Source of the DNA: Peronospora farinosa
Lineage: Eukaryota; Oomycota; Peronosporomycetes; Peronosporales; Peronosporaceae
Assembly: GCA_947646735.1 (NCBI GenBank)
Contig: CANTFK010000141.1
Span: 174,207-238,206, forward strand
DNA length: 64,000 nucleotides
Direction: 5' to 3'
Shown here piece by piece: positions 40,848 through 51,100 of this stretch (position 1 is the first letter of the stretch; every line of letters begins with the position of its first letter). A program made the position numbers and the translations under genes. The notes beneath the pieces are model-generated. The model saw only the letters and a list, made by a program, of their open reading frames with translations. It did no database searches and was not told where the DNA came from.

Positions 40848-43604
40848 TTAGCTTGTCACGACATGAGTAGGCGCGGAACTGCAACTGGGCACGAACAGTG
40901 TGATCTTATCGACTTTCCAGCAGCAATCGGGCGTCTGCTCCTGGATGTGCTTCCAAATGTACGGCACGAAAAACTGCTCTGGATCACTCTCCTCTTCATA
41001 TCGGTAGCTCGTATCGTCATCGTCGACCAACCTCCTCGCATTTGTACAATCTCCTGCTCTTGATCCAGCACTTGATGCTGCCAAAAGGCTAACGCATTCG
41101 CCACGGATAATGTTTAGCACCATGTCTGCGTCGAGCACGTCATCGGGTGAGGTCTTCGCATCCACGACTGTCTGGAACCGCGCCAACGTGCTCCAGACGG
41201 GTCCGTTGTGCACGTGCGCAGCAAACTCGGGATGCTGCTGCAGCGCTGCAAACGTATCGGCACGGTGCAACACTGAATAAATAAGTTGCGGATTTCGCGG
41301 CAACAGCTTTGCCTTCAGACAAGATGACACGACACCGAGCAACAACCGGATAAACTCGACGTACGCGGAACGTCTTTGAGCGAAGGCATCATTTTTCTCT
41401 TTGTCTGTAGCCTTCAAGCGTTTCATCTGTATCACTAGCTTTGCTTCGTTCTTAACCAGCATGTCAATGAGCTCCACGATGCCTTGAGCAGCACACATGT
41501 GCAGATTCTCGGCCGAGCGGGCGAGGTTGGACAAGGCTGCAAAAGCGTTCAGATGGATAAAGCTGTCCTGAAAGTGGGTGATGTTGCGGATTATGAGCCG
41601 TGTGAAGATAACCATCATGAGACTGCCCAGCGAAACATCTACCATGTAATGCTTCTGGTACCACGACACATTGGGTACAACCAATTGCGTATGAGCAGTA
41701 TGAACAAACGTTTGGTCTTGTGTGAACGTCAGTAACACGACCACCAGCATGTACAAGCGGCTAGGCTCGACAGACCGCGCGTGATACAATGTCTCCAATA
41801 AAGGCAGCAATAGACGCTCCATGTCTGCGTCGCTCACAGCCCTATCCAAAATCATTGGATTCGAGTATAGTAATGTGTACAGCATGAGATGACTAGCTTC
41901 GTATGGTGCGTGGCTTCCAATGACCTTGAACAAATCTGAGAATGGTAGCTCCAATTTCTTCGCACCTAAGCTTTGAGATGCCCCACCATGCTGCATTGGA
42001 TAAGCTCTCGTGCTCTGGCTGTCGATGCCAGTATCATCTGTGATGCCACAAAGTGCGCCTCGAAAAGGATTACTAGTCACGGGCGAGTCACTATCTCGGC
42101 AACTCTGAAGCAAAACCAGTAGTAGCAGAACACTACGATCGGCGAGCGGGCTTGCAGTACCCTCCCAAGTGGTAAAATAACTCATGACGCTCCATGGGAA
42201 GTGGACAATGGATGCTGGTTGGCAGAGGAAAAGCATGCAGCAGTGAGACAGTGGCCGCAAAGAGGATTACGACGCCAGAATACTTACCCGCAATCGAGCC
42301 AACGCCTTTCAGTGTAAAATAGGAGAACTGGTCTTCATCGTATTCGTGGTTGGAGATTTCTGACATCGCAACAAGCGACATCTCTTGTGCCATTTGCAGA
42401 GCAACCAGTGCAGTATTTGTTATCGAACTTGGTCCCGTGGCTTGGAGCTGATCGATGGTATTCAGCAGCAAGCGGCGAACTACACCGGAAGCCCAGTACG
42501 ACTTTTTACTTTGTGGCATAGCTGACACCATTAGCATATGAAGAAAAGGATTGTGCGAACGTAGATCACCAGCTTGCTTCGAATGATCCCGCGGATATAC
42601 CACAGGAGACAAGAGCACCAAGAGCGTATTCACTACTTCCACGTGCAAATCATATGTCTTTTCACTGCAGATACAGTTTAGAATCAAATGAACATGCAAG
42701 TAACAAGGAGCCGTTAGATTCCTTCTAAATGATACCAGTACAGTTGTAATGGACGATAGATGCACGTACTTTGGTGGAAATTCAATAAGAGCGGTAAGCA
42801 GTGCATCCAGAAAGCGAAAAGCAAGATCGTCTGACGGATGTTGATTCGAGCATGCATCATTGTAGCTAGCAGTCTCTGCTTCCATCTGAATAGATAAGCT
42901 ATCTACTACATAACCAGAACGTCAGTCGTGATATTTACCTCTCAACATCAACATTTCATACTAATACCCACGTCTTGTAGTAGTCTCAGAGGCAGCAACA
43001 TCTGCCGGTCGTTGGTGTTGGAAATGAGCGAGTAACGAACATTCATCCGTTCTTTCCACAAATCTCATTGTAAATTGTCGAACCAAAAATAGTGCATTTA
43101 CAGCTCGATGCAAGTGCATTTCCACTGTCTGTGGCGTCCCATCAATCAAGTCAGGACCTACTGCACCAGGTGCAAAAGCCGCCAATTGTTTCTCTGTCAT
43201 ATTCGCCACTTGACAGCTGAACGGCAGTGCGTGGATCACATTACGCACCAACACGCAGAAATTCCGTGACTTGAGACTATTCTGGGCTATTAAAATACAA
43301 TTTAAATGAACTTGTCAGCATCCATTTTATTATTATTGCAATAATAATATTAATAATAATTGTAAAATTATTCCTACAATATTGAATTTAAATTACCTAA
43401 AGTCTCTCCATACTCGCGGGTCAAAAGCTCCACTTGCGTCTGTGACAATTGAGGTAATGGCTTGGCAGATGATAGAACCGTATGATAAGCTACATCCTCA
43501 CGAGGAATATGCGTCTTGTCTGCAATCTTCTCAAAAGCAGCTTGTACCTTAGCAGAGGCAAAGACCTGCTCAACTTTAGTCGGTGACGAAGTCGACGCTC
43601 CCAT
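40848..43604 (-). CDS. DYM: Dymeclin (about 817 aa, four exons)
   Basis: Exons 43604-43397, 43286-42972, 42905-42288 and about 42161-40848. The N-terminal MGASTSS is a myristoylation-type start as in dymeclins. Family blocks include LVRNVIHALPF, GTASPLADRSVLLLLVL, SFIHLNAFAALSNLARSAE and the C-terminal EEESDPEQFFVPYIW. Dymeclin is a Golgi-associated protein of secretory traffic. The third splice junction is odd: the good donor GTAAGT (42287) and the only nearby AG (42162) are one base out of phase, while the protein clearly continues on both sides. Either an unusual site is used or one base is wrong here. It is tail-to-tail with spermidine synthase. Confidence 0.9.
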
Positions 43605-43681
43605 GTCACGTTGTGTATGTGTATTTTCAGCGTTTAAACGATTTTAATTGGTTAAAATGGCGTTTTGAAGTGTAGCCATCT

Positions 43682-45133
43682 TCACTTCAAACTGATTACT
43701 TTGTGGGACTGAGGCAGGACGTAAAACTCGCATAAAAGTGGCAGGTGATCAGATGGTGATAGAGTGCTCGGCAAAGCGACTTCTCTGGTTGCATCTTCAA
43801 GCGACATTATTTCCATGAGCGCTGTCGGTCGAATCCTGCATTGCAACAAACGAGTTAGGAGCTGCTATTGACTATGAAAAGCATTTGCACATACCTATGA
43901 GAACGATAGAAAATGTAATCCAGAGTGCCAATGAAGCGTGGCACGTGCTTGCCATTATCCATCTTAGCATCACCATTAACATTGGTGAACTTTGGTTCGC
44001 CTTCTGCTTCGTACTGGGAGTAGGCGCTGTTGAAATCGTTGCTGTTCGTGATAAAATTATAGACTTTGCTATCCGGTAGTGAATTAAAGTCCCCGGAGAA
44101 AATGGTCGGTGTGGATGCATCCATCGTACTCGTAAACATGTCAATTGCTCGCAACATTCGACGCGATTGCAGCAGTTTCACATCTTCTTGCATTGGATCC
44201 CAAAACAAATGGGTCGTCGCGACGACAAACTCGAGCTGCGTCTCGAGGTGCTCAAAGTAAACAATCACACCAACACTTCCTCTTGTGGAAGCCCTTGAAA
44301 GTAATTCGTAATCGATATCTAATCAAAACGATCCAGCAAGTACCAGGTCGTAAGCTATTGAGTCATTTCAACAAAAAACGGTCCGAATGCAGCATACCAG
44401 CTTACCTGACTCGACTCCATTAGGCAGGTCTAGACAAACTTGCTTCGACTCTTTCACCCTCAGCTTCTTTGTATCCCAAAACACAGCCACACCGTCTCGT
44501 TTAGCGCCTGTTTTCTTGACAAAGAGGCTATTATTGCAACGCACAACCATAAGTCAAATCAAAACTCAAGTCTACCATAAAAAGACATATACAATGCAAA
44601 GATCTTTAGGTCACCCTTGATATCCCAATTTCTTCATCATGCCAGCCCAGAATTCGTCGTAATTGTCCACTTCCTGTATTATAGCATAATGAAATTATAA
44701 GTACTGCCTTATCGTCCACTTCATAGCTACTATCCCTATAGGCACAGACCTGCAAGCAGATGACATCAGGTGATACCGGCAGACTCGAGGTGAACACCTC
44801 CGCCTACTCAATTACTCGTCAGTAACCTCTCATTCTTGATTCACCCAGTTATGTAAGACTCTTTGACTATCTACCAGATGCTTCGACCGATTTTTCCACT
44901 TGATTTCACTATACTTGCAATACGGGAAGAAGCTCGAGCGGACGTAGCACTGTGCCAGTACATTATACGTCATCACTAGTAGCTTCTGTGCGACATCAGT
45001 GGCTGTAATATATAATTGTATTAATTTTATGCATACAAAGGTCTTAATTGTGACAACCGTTTAGGAGTTTGACCAGAAATGGGACCTTACCAGCGCCATC
45101 ATGTGGCAGCACGCGTAATCCCTGCGTCTTCAT
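43682..45133 (-). CDS. CCR4/nocturnin-type endonuclease/exonuclease/phosphatase protein (337 aa)
   Basis: Seven exons on the minus strand: 45133-45091, 45002-44845, 44803-44750, 44673-44615, 44527-44406, 44318-43895, 43835-43682. All are GT-AG and phases close. Catalytic blocks in order: MTYNVLAQCYV, VICLQEVDNYDEF (metal-binding Glu), KRDGVAVFW, TTHLFWDP, SGDFNSLPDS (Asp/Asn) and LSPSDHLPLLCEF (Asp-His). No leucine-rich repeats or presequence, so it is closer to the short Angel/nocturnin group than to full CCR4. The likely role is poly(A) or RNA 3'-end shortening; substrate unknown. It starts 391 bp from RPL32, divergently. Confidence 0.88.
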
Positions 45134-45524
45134 GGACAAGAATCGCAATAACAGCTACAATTGGTCATAAATATGGGTTTACTTTTATCGAATCGTAATT
45201 CTCTATTTTATGTTACGGTCGTATGAGTGGTTGAAATCAAATAGAGGATTGAATGGCGAGCATGCTTTCGTCCTGACCTTACAAATTCCAGGCTCAAGTA
45301 GTGCTAAAATCACAAAGGCTTCCTCAATTCAAAGGTAAGAAATGAGCTACTACTGCTTTTGTATGCACACTATCAATATGAATACAATTACCTTTGCTAT
45401 CAACTGAAATGGAGACAGCGATGCAATTGACTTGAATGCAATAACGTCACTAAAATGGCTACAAAATACAGGACACAAACAGGAAAAACGCTAACAGACA
45501 TGGTGATGATATTTTGTATTGTAG
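45134..45524. promoter_or_regulatory. Shared divergent promoter, CCR4-type gene / RPL32
   Basis: 391 bp between divergent starts. A TTGTAG directly before the RPL32 ATG would suit a 3' splice site of a 5'-UTR intron. No other motif assigned. Confidence 0.45.
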
Positions 45525-45932
45525 ATGGTGCAGGTTACTCCCGTCATTCGCCCAAAAATCGTCAAGAAGAAGGTGACAAAATTCAAACGTCACCAGTCCA
45601 ACCGTTTTAAGCGTGTGCCAGAATCATGGCGTCGTCCAAAGGGTATTGATGGCCGTGTGCGCCGAAAATTCAAGGGTGCCATTAAGATGCCAAACATCGG
45701 TTACGGCTCCAATAAGAAGACGCGTCACCTGCTACCCAACGGCTTCTTTAAGTTCGTTGTCAACAACGTGGCTGAGCTCGAGGTGCTGCTTATGCACAAC
45801 CGCAAGTACTGTGCCGAGATCGCTCACAACGTGTCGGGCCGCAAACGTCGTGAGATCATCGACCGTGCTGAACAGCTTAACGTGCGCGTGACCAACCCTA
45901 ACGCCCGTGTCCGTGCTGAGGAGAACGAATAA
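45525..45932 (+). CDS. RPL32: 60S ribosomal protein L32 (eL32, 135 aa)
   Basis: Single coding exon. Typical eL32 blocks: [51 protein letters not shown] and [19 protein letters not shown]. Full length for the family. The codon choice is strongly biased to C- or G-ending codons, as expected for a highly expressed gene. Component of the large ribosomal subunit. Confidence 0.98.
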   Translation: MVQVTPVIRPKIVKKKVTKFKRHQSNRFKRVPESWRRPKGIDGRVRRKFKGAIKMPNIGYGSNKKTRHLLPNGFFKFVVNNVAELEVLLMHNRKYCAEIAHNVSGRKRREIIDRAEQLNVRVTNPNARVRAEENE

Positions 45933-46497
45933 GCGCTCTTTTCGGCGAGCATCTAACTACAGGAGTGACGACTCAAAGGACGGACGTTTGTGCGTTTGGA
46001 TGAGGCTAAGCTTTAGGACGAGGACAGGAACCAATTGTGAGAAAGCAAGGAAGCAGATTCAGCTTTGGGCGGTAATCGATAATTCACCGCTAGCGCCCAG
46101 CTGGTTTTGTGGACTAGCTCGTGTGTAGTGTTTTTTCTCTTTATCTGCATCACGCACGTAATTTGTAGATGAACTTGGTCATCGTGTAGATATTATCGCA
46201 TCGAAGGCTCGTGAGTGTTGGCTCTGTAGCTTTGTGTCTATCTTACTCAGCAGCGGCTATCGTGTTACGCGATCTGATTGACCAGGTAGGAGCACAAGGT
46301 GAATTATAGTGTAGCCATCTTGTATGTATACTGATACCCTATGCTGTATAGCTACTATTGAACTCTTATATCGACTAAAACTTAGCTAAAATGTTGCTAC
46401 GTCCTACCAATTATTATTCTCGAGACGACATAATTAATTACACATCGATAAAAAATAGAGTATATTCTATTAAGAGGCATTATAAACCTAGATAAAC
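45933..46497. other. Intergenic between RPL32 and COX11
   Basis: 565 bp with no convincing frame. Holds the RPL32 terminator side and the COX11 promoter, with no recognisable element. Confidence 0.5.
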
Positions 46498-47214
46498 ATG
46501 CAGCCCTCTTTGCTTCTGCTGCGCATGGCCCGCCATAGCAGCAGCATCTCAACGTCTTCATCCCTTCACCTATTACGACCTCTTGGTTCCACTGGTGTGC
46601 GCTTTATTACCAAACGTGCGGCGGATGAGGCTCGTCGCATGTCCATAAAGAAGCGCAACCGTCGTGCTGTCATTTATCTCGCTGGCACGGCCATCGCTTG
46701 GGTCGGTATTTCGTACGCCGCTGTCCCGCTGTACAAGATCTTTTGCCAAATGACGGGCTTTGGAGGAACAACGCAGCGTGTTGACGAGTTTGTAGCTGAT
46801 AAACTGACGCCTCGAGAAGACTCGAATCCGATTCGGATTACATTCGATGGTGGTGTTAGCGCCAATATGCCGTGGGTCTTTCGACCACAGCAGCGTGACT
46901 TGTTGTTAGCACCTGGTGAGACTGCATTGGCCTTTTACACGGCCAAGAATAAGACGGACAGGGCAATTACGGGAGTTGCTACGTACAACGTGTACCCGCC
47001 ATCGGCTGGCGTGTACTTTAACAAGATTCAGTGCTTTTGTTTTGAGGAACAGCGACTCAAGCCAAATGAGGAGATTGACATGCCTGTGTTTTTCTTCATC
47101 GATCCTGAAATCTGTGACGATCCAGCGATGAATGGTGTGCATAATATCACGTTATCCTACACGTTCTTTAAGACGGACGACGTCAGTGAAGACGAAGTGA
47201 ATGACGAGGACTAA
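46498..47214 (+). CDS. COX11: Cytochrome c oxidase assembly protein COX11 (238 aa)
   Basis: Single exon. The N-terminal basic presequence (MQPSLLLLRMARHSSS...) is followed by one membrane helix (about 60-78, VIYLAGTAIAWVGISYAAV) and the CtaG/Cox11 domain with PLYKIFCQMTGFGGT and the copper-binding CFCF at 179-182. It delivers copper to the CuB site of Cox1 from the mitochondrial inner membrane. The acidic C-terminal tail is short. Confidence 0.97.
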   Translation: MQPSLLLLRMARHSSSISTSSSLHLLRPLGSTGVRFITKRAADEARRMSIKKRNRRAVIYLAGTAIAWVGISYAAVPLYKIFCQMTGFGGTTQRVDEFVADKLTPREDSNPIRITFDGGVSANMPWVFRPQQRDLLLAPGETALAFYTAKNKTDRAITGVATYNVYPPSAGVYFNKIQCFCFEEQRLKPNEEIDMPVFFFIDPEICDDPAMNGVHNITLSYTFFKTDDVSEDEVNDED

Positions 47215-47453
47215 ATATAGGTCTGATCAGGCCGGAAAAAAAAGAGAAGACAAAAAAACGAGAAAGTAGGCACGAATACCCAAATTCACCACGCTTTTTC
47301 TTCTTCTTAGTCATAACCCATTTTATTCATGTAAAACTGGGTTTTATCCAATTTCTATTTTAGTTGCAAATATCGAAAAACCCAGTCAAAAGGACGCATA
47401 TACAGACATACCTCCAATACAAAAAAAGTCGTTTGTCAAAACCAATCCGAATT

Positions 47454-47825
47454 ATGGCGAGTAAAGAAGAACATAACGATGATGAGATCCGTGAACAAGA
47501 CCGTTTTCTACCTACGGCCAACATTTCTCGAATCATGAAGGTCTCCCTTCCTTCCACTGCTAAAATTGCAAAGGACGGGAAAGAAACAGTGCAAGAATGT
47601 GTGAGTGAATTTATCTCGTTCATAACGAGTGAAGCCAGTGACAAGTGCCAGCAGGAGAAACGCAAGACCATTAATGGAGATGATATTATTTGGGCCATGA
47701 GTACACTTGGTTTTGATTCGTACGTTGAGCCACTAAAACTTTACTTGCAAAAATATCGCGAGTCCGTGAAAGTGGAGAAGAATGACAAGAAAGACAATGT
47801 GGGATCCTTTGGAGCGTCTTCGTAG
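47454..47825 (+). CDS. NFYB: NF-YB / HAP3 CCAAT-binding factor subunit (123 aa)
   Basis: Starts at ATG 47454 ([10 protein letters not shown]). An upstream in-frame stretch from 47364 lacks family similarity. Histone-fold core: [50 protein letters not shown] and [16 protein letters not shown]. It pairs with NF-YC and NF-YA to bind CCAAT boxes. Single exon, compact, with almost no flanking regions. It is tail-to-tail with the kinesin gene. Confidence 0.96.
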   Translation: MASKEEHNDDEIREQDRFLPTANISRIMKVSLPSTAKIAKDGKETVQECVSEFISFITSEASDKCQQEKRKTINGDDIIWAMSTLGFDSYVEPLKLYLQKYRESVKVEKNDKKDNVGSFGASS

Positions 47826-48159
47826 GGACACGAGATGCTGTAGATAACACTTGAAGAGAAGATGGAGCTTTTAGTTGAGCAGTAAAAATACCATGGAAAC
47901 AAAAGACACTAAAAAATTTATTGTCGTTTATGGCGACGATAGAACGGATGGATGGAATTTCGTTCGACTAAGTCTGAGCTCCTTTGCCTTCTTGCCACTT
48001 TCTTGTTGAACAATGTTGTTGATTTAAAGGTATTGGAGGTCATCGTTAGTAGCAAAAGAGATTGATGACAAGTACATTCACTTCGATAAATGCTACGCGT
48101 GCATTGCTTAATACTTACAATCTAACTTTTCCATTCGTTATTGATGCACCAACTTGAAG

Positions 48160-51100
48160 CTAATTCTGCCAACCCGGTCCTGATGAACTTATATGTGACC
48201 TTGCTCGTTTCTTGGTTGGTCCAGGTGACGCCGAACGACTGATAGAACCACCTCGTGCTGCTAATTTTGCTGCTTCTCTTGCAGCAGAAGCTGCTGTTCC
48301 AGCAGTTGCACTTGACGCGCTGCCAAGACTCGGCCTCTTGACTTTCATTACGGGAATTGATCCGCTTGACGAAGTGTTTGAGATAGGCGACACGGTTGGC
48401 GGCGTATTACTTGTAGGTCCCACAATGTTCTCCTTCTCCTTGAGCATCGTCTGTAGCTTCTTGAGCGAGCGCTGCAATTTAAGCTTGTCGTCTGTCAGCA
48501 GTCGCACCTGGTCCAGTAGACGGTTGTTCTCCTCCTTCACCTTCACGTGGTGCTGAATTTTTTGCCGGCTGTTGTGATGACCGACTAGCTTCTCGTTTTC
48601 CTTTGACAACATCCCCACTTTTTTCGTAAGAGTTTGAATCTCTCGCTGCATCTTCACCTTCTCAGCTAAAAATTTGCGCTTAGCTTGACCATTTACATCT
48701 TGAGCCGCTGTCGCCGCCTTGACTTCCTTCAGAGCATTCTCAGCTGATGCCTTCTGTGCTTCCAACGCTTTTTGAAGAGACTTCATTTCCTCCTCGGCAA
48801 CGTCAAGTGCACTGCGACGACGATTGAGCTCGTCTTCCTGCTCCTTCAGCTTGAACACTGCCTCCTTCTTAAGATCCGCGTTTTCGAGTTGAACCGATTT
48901 GTGCTTCGCCTCGAGTTCTTCGATTGCACCCTGCAAATCTTTAACCTTGACGCTGTTGTCGCTCTGTGCCACGCGGTCCTTGAACTCAGCCAAAGTTTTA
49001 TTGGCAAACTCAATCTGTTCGTCTTTTTGTCCTACGGTTGCTTCAAGCTGCTTGATCTCTTGCATCAGCTGCTCAGTCTGCTGCGCCAAGATTTCCTCTC
49101 CTTCCTCGAGTTTCTGCTCAAGCAAGTACTTCTCCGTCAAGAATGATCCCTCGGCCTTCGCAAACGCCGCAGTCTTCTCGGCCACTAACTGTTCAAATGC
49201 CTGTACCTGGCCGTGTGCGGCCCCCAGCTCAGCTTTGTATTCACGCGTTTTCAGGTCCCACTCAACCTCGTCGTCATGCACACGATCTCTTAACGTTGCA
49301 ATGGTGTCGTCTTTTTCCGTAATAGCAATCGTCTTCTCGGCGAGCTTCGCTTCCTGTTTCGTTAACTGAGATTCGAGGCCACGCACACTGTTTTGCAGCT
49401 CGGCGATAGTGCTAGCCTGTTTCTCCTTTGTTGCGGCTGAGCTGGTAGTGTTGGACTCCAGCACAATAATCTTGTTCTCCCTGTCGGTAACACGATCCTG
49501 AAGCTGTTGAATTTTCCTAACCTGCTCTGCAACTGACGTCTTGAGTGATACAGTCTCTTGCTCCAATTCATGCTTCAGAGATATCAGCGTCTTCTCACTG
49601 AGAGCCAATTCATCAACTCGCTTCTCAAGAGCCAAGATCGATGCGGAAGAGTGTTGTTCCAGCTCACTCTTTTCACTCATCCACACCTCTCGGGCTTTAG
49701 CAAAATCCTTTTCGATGCTCTGCCTGAATTCTTGTTCTATTTTCAGCGCCTTGGCTACCTTGAGACGATCAAATTCGAGATTTTTCAGCTCGTCGCGCAG
49801 CGTGGATTGAGTTTCTCTGTACAGCTTAATCTCTTCGCGCTGGCTTGAGATGATCCCTTCAGCATCTCGAATCGCAATTGATGTCTTCTCAAGCTTGTTT
49901 GTCATATCCTTCACGATATCCAAGCTTTCAGCAAGTTTCTGCTGCTGCTCTTCAATCTTTTTAGCATTGGAGGCAAGTTCATCACGCTGTTGAGAATGCG
50001 TAATTGCAGCCTGGCGACAATCGTCTCGTGCCAATGCAAGATCCTTATAAAGACTAGCTACTTCATTCGACCGCAAGACAATCTGCTGCTGCAGCTCCTC
50101 AACTTCTTGGGTGAGCCTATTGATATTGACCTCCGAACTCGACAACTGAGCTTGCTGTAGATCGCATCGCTCCAGCAACTCCGCGTTCTGATCATCCAGT
50201 TCTTTCGTTTTCACCTGCAATTCTTTTGAATGCTGTAACAAACTATGGATCTTACCTGTCATTGCGTCCTTCTCGGTTTGAAGTTTCTTCATACCATCCT
50301 GAAGATCCTCGATTTCGTGCATTGCAGCAACACGATCTATTTCGACTTTGTTCTTCTCTTCAAAAAGCTGAGAAAGATCAGCGAGTGTTTTGGACAACTT
50401 CTGCTGGACGTCTCCCAACGCTAGCTGAGATTCCTGTTTCTGGTCATCAAGCTGCTGCTGAAGCACCGTAAGTGACAAGTCCTTCTCTTTCAGCATCAAG
50501 CTGTGGAGACGATCAGCTTCTTCTGCACCGGCTCTATATATATCAAAGTCAGAGCGAAGCTGCTGCAGCTTTTCATCTTTCAATCGAAATTTCTCCTTAA
50601 AGTCCTCAATCAACATTTGCTCTTCCTCCTGTGCGTGACGCTTCAACGACTCTATCGCTTCTGTATGGTTTTGCGCGGTGGCACAAGCATCCTCCTGCAT
50701 CTGTCTCAGGGACTGACTGAACTCCTCAAGCTTTTGTTCCAGAATATTCTTTTCCACAATAACCACGGCTTCAGAACGCTTTTGCTCATCAATTACACTC
50801 TCACATTCGACAATCTTGGCTTGTAGGTGGACTGTTTGTAAGACAGTTTTCTTCAGTTCATCGCGAGTGTCACTAACTTCCAACAATGTCCTCTGGTTTG
50901 CCTCTTCGAGTTTGCTCACTTCCACCTTTACACGAGCCAACTCGTCGTCGGCATTTTGGACCTGACACTCACGTTGTAAGAGATCCCTATTCGCAGCAGC
51001 AAGCTGATGCATCAACAATGTGTTGGAATGCTCAAGAGATTGATTAGCAGTGGCACGGTCAGCCAGTGCAGCCTCAAGCTTAAGTTGGGCACTATGATGC

